A stretch of 64,000 bases of DNA from Spirosoma sp. KUDC1026 (GCF_013375035.1 NZ_CP056032.1:4276001-4340000), one strand, 5' to 3'; shown: positions 1 through 8,743, numbered from the stretch's first letter. Notes: a model not told the origin generated them from the letters alone. Program-made: numbers and translations.

Positions 1-3000
1 GATCGCAAGTATTTGATCCACAATTGACCCGATCATCTCTTTTTGTGCAGACGATGCGAATGGAACGGGAATCTGTTCAACATACTGCTTAAAGAATCTC
101 AAATACCCTCCCCGAATAGCAGTTGAGAGATTTGTATAGAAATACAAGACAGTATTTGAATTCATTATCGCAATCAAATACTTTTCGGCTTCAGGAATGA
201 AGTAGGCTGTATTAACGCAATACGTCCCTTCAATGTCATACATTGCTTGTACTTTGATGCCTATATCGGGAAATACGATTTTTTTTGTCTCAAATTCATT
301 GTAGTAGTCGCAGGCCCGCAATTCCCACCAGTATTCACCTTTATCAGCCCGAATTCTAGCTTTATTCTCAAATGGTTTTAACCATTCGTAAATAGGCGGG
401 TATGTTGTTTTCAGCCATATATCGGCGTCTTCTCCTTTACGCTTTCGATTCGTAACACCCTTTTCAAGAAGAATCAGATACTTGTCCACTTTCGGCGTTT
501 GATACCGCTTTACGTCCCGACCTGCCAGAAAAGGTTTGATTACGTCGGCACTGCGCGGGTCTTCAGTGATTAGCCTATCTTTCGTTGCGGCATCAATGAC
601 GAACGCTTCGTTTAGTCCGGTTTTGATACCGTAGTAGATTTTCCCCTGTACGTACTCCCCTAACGGCTTACCGGCTGCCCGTAGCTTTGCTATAAGTTGC
701 TGAACTCCGGCGTTGGTCAGTTGCCAGCCTTCGTCCTGTAACGTATCGGTTTTCACCTCAAAGGCGGCAGCGTCGAAGAATGCCGCTAACCCATCGGGGT
801 AGGTAAGCGTATCAATCTGCGCTGATTTGAAATTGCCCGTTGCGGGTGCATTCTGAATGCTCAAAATACTTGGATACGTAGTCGCTTCATCAAAAACGGG
901 CAGGTCGCCGAAATCGGCAATCTGCTCAACCGCCAGCGTCTTCAGCCACTTGCGCAGGTTTTCCCCGTAGCCTGCCCGCAGCCACTTGTTCGGGATAATG
1001 TACACGAAGTGACCCTTTGGCCGCAGGAGCCGCAACCCGTGTTCAACGAACATCACGTATAAATCGGCCGTACCCGCGTAGGTCTTCGGGAAGTCAACTT
1101 TAAGCAGCTTCTTCGATTCGCCTAACTCTTCCTGCCGGATGTACGGCGGGTTACCAATTACGGCATCGAAGCCCACGAAGCCCCCCTTTTCGTTGAGCAC
1201 TTCGGGAAACTCAAACCGCCATTCAAACGACCCCCGGTACAAAACGTTACTTTCTGCGTCGGCAATGTCGGTTTCGGCCTGCTCAATCAGCTTGTCGTAC
1301 CGTTTCTTTTCGACCTCAACCAGTTTGGCGTCTTTGATCGTATTGCCGAAGAGGTCAATGTTTACGTCCAGCAAAGCCCGCTTCCCCCGCAGGTCGGCCA
1401 GCTTCTTCCGGCGCGGGTCGCGGTTCATAACCGATTCGCGGAACTGGCTTTTTATCTCACTGATAAAGCGGGCTAGTTCGGCTTTGGCGTCTTTGCTTTT
1501 CGCATCCTTATAAGCCCTCACTGCGTCTTTGTAGGCGTTCAGGGAGAACTTCTGCTTTCTGAATACGTCGCTCAGGTCTTCGGTCAGGCTGAACTTACTC
1601 AGCAGACTATTCCCCTGTTTGATGTTGATGTCGATGTTGGGCAGGGTTTCCAGTTCAGCAAAGCCGGATTCATCGGTGTAATAGGCATTCTTCAGCAACT
1701 CAATCCAGAGTCGAAGGCGGCAGATCTTTACGGAGTTGGGATTAATGTCGACCCCAAACAGACAGCTTTCAATGATGGTCTGCTTTTCCAGGAACAGCGT
1801 CTTCTGAATGCGCTGCCGTTCGGCCGTAGGTTTGCCCGTAGTGGGTTGTAATTGGTAGTTGAATGGTTCATCTTCCTCATCCAGTACGACCAGTTCATCA
1901 TTCAGCACGCCAACGGTATAGCCCCGCAGTCGTTTGCCTTTTTCATCCTGCAACACCCGCAGGTCGGACTTTACGGCGATTAGTTCGTTTAGTGCCGACA
2001 CCAGAAAGTGACCAGACCCAACAGCAGGATCACACAACCGTATTTCATTGATAAGGGTATTTGCCTCCGTAAGGTCAAAGTCTTTATTCGCGAGGTCGTC
2101 AAAGTTGGCACAGTGCCAGCCTTTGGCGTCGTTAAACTTCTGCACAACGGCTTTCCGAATGGTTTCCCGGCACATATACTCCGTGATGAAGCCCGGTGTA
2201 TAGAACGACCCGTCTTTGTAGCCGTTGATCTTCTCGAATATCAGTCCTAGTACGCTGGCGTTGATCAACGTCCGGTTCTTTTCCTGAATCTCTTCGCGAC
2301 TTTCTGATGCAAAGTCATAAGCATCCAGAAAGGCGAACAGGTAAGCCAGCGTATTCAATTCGCCGGTATGCTTATACGCCGGGTTATCTTTCAATACGCT
2401 TCGCGACAGCAGCGGTAATTTCAGGCCATTATCCAGCCCGTTTACGCTGATTGTCCTGTCTTCTAACTCGGTGATTTCAAAGAGCGAACTGTTGAGGTAC
2501 GGGATCTTGCCGAACTTCGCCTGTATGGATGCCTGCCGTTCAGAAGGCTTGATTGCCAGCACCCGAAAAAACAGCTTATTTAATTCGTCAAAGTCGGCAA
2601 TCATATCCGGCTTCAGAAAGGCGTACTCCTGGTTGCCGTTATGATACTTTACCAACTGCGATTCAAGCAGTTTCAGAAACAGAATCCGGTTTACCCACGT
2701 AATGCACAGTTCAAGGGCTAACCCGAACAGCTGTTCCTCTTTCGTTGCGCCGTATTGCGTCCTGTCCTGAATGTGGCTCAGTTTATTAGCCGTATCGAGT
2801 TCAATGATCGTGTTTTCCAGCAACGATCCTTCATCCCGTCGGGACGCCGAACCGTTCCCCGCTTCCTTTCGCCGGATTATCTTTTTGCCCTTGTCTTTGA
2901 TTTCCTCCAGGCCTATCAGATGCAGCAGTTCGGCGTAGAACTTTGGGTTCAGGCGGTTGCTGTCCGTCGCAGCTGGCAGCTTCAGTAAGTGCGTCGGCGA

Positions 3001-3705
3001 CAGCACTTTAAACAGCGACAGCAGGGCTTTATCGTTTACCTTGTCCTGATCAGCTACGTTGGCCTGGTAGTCCCGCAAATCGAAGTACGTAAAGGGAAGT
3101 TCCCCGGCCGCTTCATCGGCGGCTAACTGCGTCAGGAACGGCCTGGCAATCTCGTTGTAAAACAGTTCGTTGTTGCGGCTTACCTTTTGCCCCGTTGCCC
3201 ACGCCTTATATTCTTTGGCCAGATGCGTATTGCGATAGAACAGCCGATCAATCAGAGCCGCGTCGAAGATGAACCATTCGTAAACGTTCGTTACGACGCA
3301 GTGCCGTATATCACTATTCCTGGACCGTTCGCGTTCCTGAAAGTAGTACAGCAGCAGTTCGTGAAATGCCTTTGCGTTCAGGCTTTGCCGGGTAATCATT
3401 TCGCCTTTGTTAGCGGGTCGTTTCACCTCAAACAGCACCCCCGCCTGCGTAGTAGCGTCTTTGCCCAGGTGAATGACAAAATCAGTTTTTCCCTTCGGTG
3501 CTACGACGTGGGCATCTTTGTAATAGACTTCTTTCAGGAAGTCCATCAAATGATCTTTTACATTCTCTTCGCTTTCCCGTTCGTTGATGTGACCCAGGAG
3601 CCGCGTGAAGTGGCGTTTAAAGCTATCTACCTCTTCGCGGGTATTCGGCTGTAGTCGGTACGTCTTTTCAAGGGATTCAGCGGGTGTGAGGGCTCTAAGC
3701 TGCAT
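1..3705 (-). CDS. Type IIG (Eco57I-like) restriction endonuclease / N6-adenine methyltransferase, 3' end outside the window
   Basis: This frame is open from the ATG at 3705 to the left edge (1235 codons), so the C-terminus is missing. Near the N-terminus there is a PD-(D/E)xK-type nuclease signature: D75 in TDFVIH, then E93 and K95 in FEVK. The methyltransferase follows, with the SAM-binding motif DPAVGSGHFL from about residue 559 and the catalytic NPPY at 852-855, which is typical of N6-adenine methylation. The remaining part should hold the TaqI/Eco57I-type target-recognition region. Nuclease, methylase and specificity in one polypeptide is the type IIG layout, predicted to cut and modify DNA without partner subunits. 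A BREX PglX would lack the N-terminal nuclease motif, and no brx genes are visible here. The neighbouring genes on the right are unrelated housekeeping genes. Confidence 0.9.
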   Translation of the reverse strand, partial: MQLRALTPAESLEKTYRLQPNTREEVDSFKRHFTRLLGHINERESEENVKDHLMDFLKEVYYKDAHVVAPKGKTDFVIHLGKDATTQAGVLFEVKRPANKGEMITRQSLNAKAFHELLLYYFQERERSRNSDIRHCVVTNVYEWFIFDAALIDRLFYRNTHLAKEYKAWATGQKVSRNNELFYNEIARPFLTQLAADEAAGELPFTYFDLRDYQANVADQDKVNDKALLSLFKVLSPTHLLKLPAATDSNRLNPKFYAELLHLIGLEEIKDKGKKIIRRKEAGNGSASRRDEGSLLENTIIELDTANKLSHIQDRTQYGATKEEQLFGLALELCITWVNRILFLKLLESQLVKYHNGNQEYAFLKPDMIADFDELNKLFFRVLAIKPSERQASIQAKFGKIPYLNSSLFEITELEDRTISVNGLDNGLKLPLLSRSVLKDNPAYKHTGELNTLAYLFAFLDAYDFASESREEIQEKNRTLINASVLGLIFEKINGYKDGSFYTPGFITEYMCRETIRKAVVQKFNDAKGWHCANFDDLANKDFDLTEANTLINEIRLCDPAVGSGHFLVSALNELIAVKSDLRVLQDEKGKRLRGYTVGVLNDELVVLDEEDEPFNYQLQPTTGKPTAERQRIQKTLFLEKQTIIESCLFGVDINPNSVKICRLRLWIELLKNAYYTDESGFAELETLPNIDINIKQGNSLLSKFSLTEDLSDVFRKQKFSLNAYKDAVRAYKDAKSKDAKAELARFISEIKSQFRESVMNRDPRRKKLADLRGKRALLDVNIDLFGNTIKDAKLVEVEKKRYDKLIEQAETDIADAESNVLYRGSFEWRFEFPEVLNEKGGFVGFDAVIGNPPYIRQEELGESKKLLKVDFPKTYAGTADLYVMFVEHGLRLLRPKGHFVYIIPNKWLRAGYGENLRKWLKTLAVEQIADFGDLPVFDEATTYPSILSIQNAPATGNFKSAQIDTLTYPDGLAAFFDAAAFEVKTDTLQDEGWQLTNAGVQQLIAKLRAAGKPLGEYVQGKIYYGIKTGLNEAFVIDAATKDRLITEDPRSADVIKPFLAGRDVKRYQTPKVDKYLILLEKGVTNRKRKGEDADIWLKTTYPPIYEWLKPFENKARIRADKGEYWWELRACDYYNEFETKKIVFPDIGIKVQAMYDIEGTYCVNTAYFIPEAEKYLIAIMNSNTVLYFYTNLSTAIRGGYLRFFKQYVEQIPVPFASSAQKEMIGSIVDQILAI

Positions 3706-3922
3706 TCTTTGTTGTCGATTGAATAGCGTGGGGAGGGGTAGTCTGAAAAGCAAAATATCCCTTAAATCGTAACCGTAGCCTAATGAACTGGGTGTGCCGC
3801 CAACATTCAGGAGCTTTTTTTATGATCCTCAAAAATAAAGTTTCCAGCCACATAAGGCGCAATCTACTACTTGCTACCGTATACGTTAAGCAGACATATG
3901 AAAAGAGTATTCCCTGGTCTGC

Positions 3923-4056
3923 ATGAAGCGGATGGAGTACGTAATACCCAGGCAGCGTATCACCCTGATTAACGCCCTCGACCTTGCAGACTGACGCCGG
4001 AAGATGTGCGGGTACTCAGCGAAGAGTTTGATAAAAAACACCTAACAGGCCGGTAA
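3923..4056 (+). pseudogene. Small gene remnant with a one-base frameshift
   Basis: Frame 2 from the ATG at 3923 gives 23 codons ending in ...INALDLAD and then a TGA at 3992. Shifting by one base at 3991 continues smoothly as LTPEDVRVLSEEFDKKHLTGR up to a TAA at 4054. The joined product would be 44 residues and reads like a natural small protein, which suggests a single-base deletion in the GCAGACTGACG stretch. I do not recognise the family. It lies upstream of, and divergent from, the type IIG gene and could be what is left of a companion or control gene, but that is only inferred from position. Confidence 0.35.
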
Positions 4057-4147
4057 TGTCAGGTCTTGTTCTCCAAACCCGAAAGTATCTGCCCGAAAGT
4101 TGGGTGGGTAAAGTAGTAAATTACCTTTTGGTTCGACACAAAAGCAA

Positions 4148-4190
4148 AAACCCTCATAAACCACTGAAGAACAGTAATTTACAAGGGTTT
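4148..4190 (-). terminator. Long hairpin downstream of tRNA-Leu
   Basis: Read on the minus strand, AAACCCT pairs with AGGGTTT. Inside it TAAATTACTG pairs with CAGTGGTTTA over ten positions including G-T wobbles, separated by a TG/TG internal loop, with a TTCTT apical loop. A T-rich run follows. It starts five bases past the tRNA 3' end, so it is a likely tRNA-Leu terminator. Confidence 0.7.
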
Positions 4191-4194
4191 ATTG

Positions 4195-4278
4195 TACCGG
4201 GAGCCGGACTCGAACCGGCATGTCCTTGCAGACAATGGTGTTTGAGACCATCGCGTCTACCGATTCCGCCATCCCGGC
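4195..4278 (-). tRNA. tRNA-Leu (anticodon CAA)
   Basis: The minus strand folds as a class II tRNA of 84 nt. The acceptor stem GCCGGGA pairs with TCCCGGT (last pair G-U) and the discriminator base is A. The D-arm region TGGCGGAATCGGTAGACGC is typical of tRNA-Leu. The anticodon loop CTCAAAC gives the anticodon CAA, reading UUG. There is a long variable arm, and the T-arm GGTTCGAGTCC is canonical. The 3' CCA is not encoded. The gene stands alone, followed by a strong hairpin. Confidence 0.95.
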
Positions 4279-4396
4279 TTAAGAATCGGTTCAGAGTGCC
4301 TTATCAGCAATCCCTGAACGCGAACGTGGGTGCAAAAGTAGAAAAACCCGGCAAAGGAGAAAAGCAAAATGAAATAAATATGAAATATTTTCCCAC

Positions 4397-4440
4397 CCTC
4401 TCCTCTCCTCTCCTCTCCTCTCCTCTCCTCTCCTCTCCTC
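4397..4440. repeat. Pentanucleotide tandem repeat (TCCTC)n
   Basis: A pure period-5 tract of 44 bases (8.8 copies) lies just after the stop codon of the permease gene and about 120 bp upstream of tRNA-Leu on the same (minus) strand. On the transcript it is an uninterrupted purine run of AGGAG-like units. Such tracts change copy number by slippage. Here it is outside coding sequence, so any effect would be on the permease 3' UTR or on transcription towards the tRNA. Confidence 0.95.
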
Positions 4441-4448
4441 CCTCCCCA

Positions 4449-5690
4449 TCATTCATACCGCAACGCTTCGATCGGGTCCAGCTTCGACGCGCGGACGGCG
4501 GGGTAGATTCCGGCAAACAAGCCTACGCCCACACAGACGACCAGGCCAACCAGCATCCACAGCCAGGGTACGACAAAACTACCCTGCCCCTGGCTGACGA
4601 CACTCGCAATGAGGTTACCGATAGCTAATCCAAGCACGATGCCCCCGACACCACCCAATAAACAGATGACAATAGCCTCGATCAGGAATTGCTCGCGGAT
4701 GCGTTTGGGCGTAGCACCGAGCGACTTTCGGATACCAATTTCGCGGGTACGCTCCGTCACCGACACCAGCATGATGTTGAGCAGGGCAATGGAAGCCCCC
4801 AGCAACGTAATGAAGCCGATGCCAAATCCACCCATGCGCAGATAGCCCGTAATGTTGTCGGTTTCTTTCAGCAGATCGTCGGCCCGCTGAATTTCGAACG
4901 AATCGGGCTGGCCCAGCCGGTCGTGACGGACCTGCCGCATCACGCCCTGGGCTTCGCCAACCACCTCGTCCTGGCTGGCGTTGGTGGGCACCGCCGTCGT
5001 GATGTCAAACGTCAGTTGCTGCGATCCGGCCAGCGCCCGCGCACTCCCGAGCGGAACCAGCACGATCCGGTCGTCTCCGCCCCCCGTAAGCCCGCCTTTT
5101 TTGGCCAGCACGCCAATAATTTTATACTGTACGCCCGATACCCGAATGACCTGATTTAGGGGATTCAGCCGTTGATTAAACAGGGAGCCAACGATCTCAT
5201 TACCCACGATGGCTACGTTCTGGCTGTATTTTATGTCGTTGGTGGTCAGGTTGCGGCCCGCCTGCAATGAAAATCCTTTTACGGGCAGATACGCTTCATC
5301 GCCCCCCACCAGCATGACATTGGGGTTCGTTTTGCGGGAGCCGAATTTAGCCTGCGCCGAGCTGGTCACCACAGATGAGATCGCAATGGTCGTCCTTTCG
5401 TAGGGGAATATTCGTTTGTATTGCGAAGCTTCCAGATACGTAATGGGCTCCACTTTTTTCTGCACCCGCCCCCCCCGCCGACCCTGTTCCTCACGGTTTA
5501 CAATCGAAAACGTATTGGCTCCGAGATCAGCAAAACTACTGTTTACGGACCGTTGTATCCCGTCGATAGCGGTCAGAATCCCCACCAGCGACGTAATACC
5601 AATGGCAATAATCAACGAGGTCAGGATCGTTCGCAGGCGGTTGCCCGCAATCGACCGCAGTCCTTCACGAATGTTTTCGAGGAAGTTCAT
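4449..5690 (-). CDS. ABC transporter permease, MacB/FtsX type
   Basis: A 413-residue inner-membrane protein. One membrane segment lies near the N-terminus (about residues 17-38, after LRSIAGNRLRT), followed by a periplasmic MacB-type domain of roughly 240 residues and three C-terminal membrane segments. The family signature ERTREIGIRKSLGATPK is present before the second-last segments, and the protein ends in DPIEALRYE. Such permeases pair with an ATPase and export substrates or work on the envelope; the ATPase is not next door. The ATG at 5690 is preferred over the one at 5738: the longer start would translate through one arm of the 31-bp inverted repeat, and family members begin near FLENIREGL. 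Confidence 0.9.
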   Translation of the reverse strand: MNFLENIREGLRSIAGNRLRTILTSLIIAIGITSLVGILTAIDGIQRSVNSSFADLGANTFSIVNREEQGRRGGRVQKKVEPITYLEASQYKRIFPYERTTIAISSVVTSSAQAKFGSRKTNPNVMLVGGDEAYLPVKGFSLQAGRNLTTNDIKYSQNVAIVGNEIVGSLFNQRLNPLNQVIRVSGVQYKIIGVLAKKGGLTGGGDDRIVLVPLGSARALAGSQQLTFDITTAVPTNASQDEVVGEAQGVMRQVRHDRLGQPDSFEIQRADDLLKETDNITGYLRMGGFGIGFITLLGASIALLNIMLVSVTERTREIGIRKSLGATPKRIREQFLIEAIVICLLGGVGGIVLGLAIGNLIASVVSQGQGSFVVPWLWMLVGLVVCVGVGLFAGIYPAVRASKLDPIEALRYE

Positions 5691-5704
5691 CTGTAACAAT
5701 GAGT

Positions 5705-5789
5705 GAATGAGTGATTGAGCGAATGAGTGAATAGCCATCCGGAAAAAAACTTGCGCCAGCTATTCACTCATTCGCTCAATCACTCATTC
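5705..5789. repeat. Perfect 31-bp inverted repeat between divergent genes
   Basis: Positions 5705-5735 are the exact reverse complement of 5759-5789, with a 23-bp spacer. The arms are built from near-repeats of the word GAATGAGTGA. It lies between the start of the permease gene (minus) and the start of the gene at 5855 (plus), so it is in a promoter region rather than at a convergent terminator position. Confidence 0.95.
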
Positions 5790-5854
5790 TTAATTAAACC
5801 CTGCACAATAATTGCTTATCTTTCGTTATAACAAAACTAGCACGCGCATTCTTA

Positions 5855-7129
5855 ATGGGAAAACCAATGAAACGGCTGTTGTTACCGCTTATCCTCCTTT
5901 TGACATTGACCGGCCGAGTTTGGGCGTCCAGAATTCTGATTCCGATGGACGATTCCCAGAAGAATCACCTCAAAGCCTATGGTATTGCGTATTGGGTGCT
6001 GAAAACGCACGATACGGAAATTGACTGGCTGCTAAATTACCGGGGGGGGGCGTTTATGATGCCACAGAGCCAGTCGTTCATCAACGAGATGGTCATCCGG
6101 GGGGTTAGTTATGAAGTCATTTCTGAAGCCCAGGCTGGCCAGATTCTGGCCGAAGTAGCCGCACCCGACGCTAACATGGACGCTGTCAAGCTCCAGAAGC
6201 CCCCCAAAGTGGCGGTTTACTCACCCAAGACCAAACAGCCCTGGGATGATGCCGTGACGATGGTAATGACCTACGCCGAGATTCCGTATGACGTCGTGTT
6301 CGACGAGGAAGTGATGAACGGCAAACTACCCGAATACGACTGGCTGCACCTGCACCACGAGGATTTTACGGGTCAGTTTGGTAAGTTTTTTCATTTCAAA
6401 GATCAGCCCTGGTATATCGCGCAGAAACAGGAGGCCGAAACCATATCGCGGAAGTTCGGCTTCACGAAAATTCCCCAGCTGAAGCTGGCCGTATCGCAGA
6501 AAATTCGGGAGTTTGTCCTGGGTGGCGGGTACCTGTTTGCCATGTGCAACGCTACCGATACGTACGACATTGCCCTGGCCTCGCATAACACCGACATCGT
6601 TGAAGCCTTCTACGACGGCGACCCGGCCGACCCGGCTGCCAACAACAAACTGGACTACAGCCAGACGTTTGCGTTCCGGAATTTTCAGGTGTACACGAAT
6701 CCGTACATGATCGAATTCTCGAACATCGACAACCAGCCTGAGGAACGGGGGCTCAACGAGCACAACGATTATTTCACCCTGTTCCAGTTCTCGGCGAAAT
6801 ACGATCCCATTCCGACGATGCTGACGCAAAACCACCAGAACGTCATCAAAGGCTTTATGGGGCAAACGACGGCATTTAAGAAGAATCTGATCAAACCCGA
6901 AGTGATTATCCTGGCCGAAAACCGGGCCGCCAGTGAAGCACGGTATATTCACTCGCCCTATGGCCGCGGCTTCTTTACGTTCTACGGTGGTCACGATCCG
7001 GAAGACTATCGGCACGAAATCAACGAGGAGCCAACCGATCTGAATCTGCATCCCAACTCAGCCGGTTATCGCCTGATTCTGAATAACATTCTGTTCCCTG
7101 CCGCCAAGAAGAAGAAGCAGAAAACGTAG
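5855..7129 (+). CDS. Exported protein of unknown role (family often labelled asparagine synthetase B)
   Basis: A 424-residue protein with a signal peptide (KRLLLPLILLLTLTGRVWA). A second in-frame ATG at 5867 (MKRLLLPL) is an equally good or better start. The mature protein begins SRILIPMDDSQKNHLKAYG and contains HLHHEDF, and near the C-terminus PYGRGFFTFYGGHDPEDY, which resembles the ends of amidotransferase-like or ThuA-like folds. From memory, Bacteroidota homologues carry the name asparagine synthetase B, but I see neither an N-terminal catalytic Cys nor an ATP-pyrophosphatase motif, and a secreted location would be wrong for that enzyme. Function is therefore left open. The next gene starts six bases after the stop. 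Confidence 0.85.
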   Translation: MGKPMKRLLLPLILLLTLTGRVWASRILIPMDDSQKNHLKAYGIAYWVLKTHDTEIDWLLNYRGGAFMMPQSQSFINEMVIRGVSYEVISEAQAGQILAEVAAPDANMDAVKLQKPPKVAVYSPKTKQPWDDAVTMVMTYAEIPYDVVFDEEVMNGKLPEYDWLHLHHEDFTGQFGKFFHFKDQPWYIAQKQEAETISRKFGFTKIPQLKLAVSQKIREFVLGGGYLFAMCNATDTYDIALASHNTDIVEAFYDGDPADPAANNKLDYSQTFAFRNFQVYTNPYMIEFSNIDNQPEERGLNEHNDYFTLFQFSAKYDPIPTMLTQNHQNVIKGFMGQTTAFKKNLIKPEVIILAENRAASEARYIHSPYGRGFFTFYGGHDPEDYRHEINEEPTDLNLHPNSAGYRLILNNILFPAAKKKKQKT

Positions 7130-7134
7130 GCCCG

Positions 7135-7587
7135 ATGGATACTTTCTCCGAAACGCAGCGCTTTCGCCAGTGGTGGCTGTGGGCCCTGCTCGGTCTGGCT
7201 TCCGTAGTCACCATCGTCCCCTTGGTGACTACGGAAGCCCGCGACGAACCCGTTGCGTGGGGCGGTGTTATCGTCCTCGGGCTGATCGGTGTCCTCTTAT
7301 ATACCTGGCGACTGGACACCCGGCTGGATGCCGAAGGCATTCATTATCGGGTATTTCCGGTAGTGCCGTGGCGAACCATTCCCTGGTCGGACGTTAACGC
7401 CATGACCGTCGAGCAATACAGCTTTGTTGGTTACGGCATCCGGTTAGGATTCGATGGGTGGGTGTACAACGTCGCCGGTAACCAGGGGCTGCGGATCGTG
7501 CGGAATAAGAACCGGGTTATTACCATTGGTACGCAGCGCCCCTATGAACTCCGGTCGTTCCTGCAGCAGCATCCAGTGGCTCACTAA
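7135..7587 (+). CDS. Small membrane protein with PH-like C-terminal part
   Basis: 150 residues with two membrane segments (about 14-32 and 41-57). A soluble part rich in beta-strand follows, including LDAEGIHYRVFP, the short WSDVNAMTVEQY and IRLGFDGWVYN, a pattern seen in small bacterial PH-like membrane proteins. No catalytic motif is visible. It begins six bases after the preceding gene and is probably cotranscribed with it. The end overlaps the convergent nuclease gene by four bases. Family assignment is tentative. Confidence 0.8.
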   Translation: MDTFSETQRFRQWWLWALLGLASVVTIVPLVTTEARDEPVAWGGVIVLGLIGVLLYTWRLDTRLDAEGIHYRVFPVVPWRTIPWSDVNAMTVEQYSFVGYGIRLGFDGWVYNVAGNQGLRIVRNKNRVITIGTQRPYELRSFLQQHPVAH

Positions 7588-8645
7588 AACGCCGAAAACC
7601 ATTCGGCAACGACTTCGCTCCGTCGCTTGCTTTCCAGCTTCTTCTCCAGATCGTCGGGCAGCTTGGGGAAAAAGTCGATTCCTGTTAGTTTCTCAATCTG
7701 GTCGACTGGTACCACAAACTGCTGCAGCGAACTCTCCGACTCCTCATTATCAAGCAGGAAACCTACCATCCTGATCTCAGGATTATTGCAGTACAGAATA
7801 ACCTTGTAAAACTGCGGAGGCACACTTACCTGGTTTGCCTTTCCAATGGTCGGCATACCGGGTTTCAGAACCGAGCCTGTGATAACGTAGAGACCATTAT
7901 CGCGCACGGCCCAGCGCCGGACCTGCTCTTCGAGTTCTTTCCAGATTCCTCGGTTAAACTGAGGAGCTTGTGGAGCGATATTGCTCATGTAGAACGTTTC
8001 GCGCATCATCCGCTGCGAAAATTTGAAGTCGCCCGCCGGAGCCAGGTGCCCCCGGTCGTAGCCAGATCGGGTATAATCAGACGATAAAGCTGTTCCACTT
8101 TTCACCTCCGGGTCGGGTTGAAACTGTTCTCCTTCCCGATCGGCATCCCCGCTGATTTTATAGGCTAGTAAGGGGTAGGCTACCCAGTCGGCTACTTTGT
8201 AGCGGTCGACGTAGCGAAGCGTGTACCCTTCATGCCGGATTACATCATCGCTGGCTTTGAGGCCAGGGAGCATAAAATCGACCTGGTTTTCGAAATCAAA
8301 CCGTTTGTTTTCACTCTGCCCGCGGGACGTTTGTCCCTGCGTATCGCTGGCGGAGCCCTCCTCAGTACGTTTTTTTCGTTTCCGATGCGGTTTCTCGTCG
8401 GACGCTACGTCTTCCTCCGGCTCCGGCGCTTTATACGGGTTATCATCCCGCTCCCGGTGCGACGGGCCGATACCGACCAGACTGCGCAGGTCGTTCCAGA
8501 ACGCCACTACGGGTTTTGTACGGCCGCCGTAGTGGAGAAATAAGGCAATCAGGAAAAAGATGAGCAGCAGGAAAAGGACGTTGCCGCGCGGCCGGAAGCC
8601 CCGACGGTGGTATTTGCTGGTCGAGAAACGTGGTTTGAAAAACAT
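7584..8645 (-). CDS. Membrane-anchored DNA/RNA non-specific endonuclease (NUC1 family)
   Basis: 353 residues. Residues 1-22 are basic, 23-40 form one membrane segment, and a charged low-complexity stretch (about 61-118) leads to the nuclease domain. The family active site is clear: SGYDRGHLAPAGD with catalytic H200, and the metal-binding Asn in FNRGIWKELE at N231. These beta-beta-alpha-metal enzymes cleave DNA and RNA without sequence preference. The anchor predicts that the nuclease domain sits in the periplasm, where it could degrade incoming or environmental nucleic acid. It is transcribed towards the preceding gene and divergently from the flavoprotein at 8744. Confidence 0.93.
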   Translation of the reverse strand: MFFKPRFSTSKYHRRGFRPRGNVLFLLLIFFLIALFLHYGGRTKPVVAFWNDLRSLVGIGPSHRERDDNPYKAPEPEEDVASDEKPHRKRKKRTEEGSASDTQGQTSRGQSENKRFDFENQVDFMLPGLKASDDVIRHEGYTLRYVDRYKVADWVAYPLLAYKISGDADREGEQFQPDPEVKSGTALSSDYTRSGYDRGHLAPAGDFKFSQRMMRETFYMSNIAPQAPQFNRGIWKELEEQVRRWAVRDNGLYVITGSVLKPGMPTIGKANQVSVPPQFYKVILYCNNPEIRMVGFLLDNEESESSLQQFVVPVDQIEKLTGIDFFPKLPDDLEKKLESKRRSEVVAEWFSAF

Positions 8646-8743
8646 AGCGGTAAAGGTACGGGTTAGTCAGGGTCATCCGCATAAACGTTTATTCAGCGCC
8701 CCCGTATGACGAACTACAAACCGCTCATCGCTGTTTTTTCGGC

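Noticed and set aside
1139..3654. Several plus-strand reading frames of 60-155 codons
   Set aside because: They lie opposite the long type IIG frame, whose motifs are clear; their translations show no domain and are antisense shadows.
4195..4278. tRNA-Leu as an integration site
   Set aside because: No integrase gene and no direct repeat of the tRNA 3' end were seen nearby.
1..4300. BREX, DISARM or other multi-gene defence island
   Set aside because: Only the type IIG gene is present; no brx, drm or helicase gene is visible to its right. Genes beyond the left edge cannot be judged.
4304..4516. Minus-strand frame of 70 codons through the (TCCTC)n tract
   Set aside because: It owes its length to the repeat and overlaps the real permease end in another frame.
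6326..7051. Minus-strand frame of 241 codons
   Set aside because: It is antisense to the exported protein at 5855-7129, which has a signal peptide and coherent homology-like segments.
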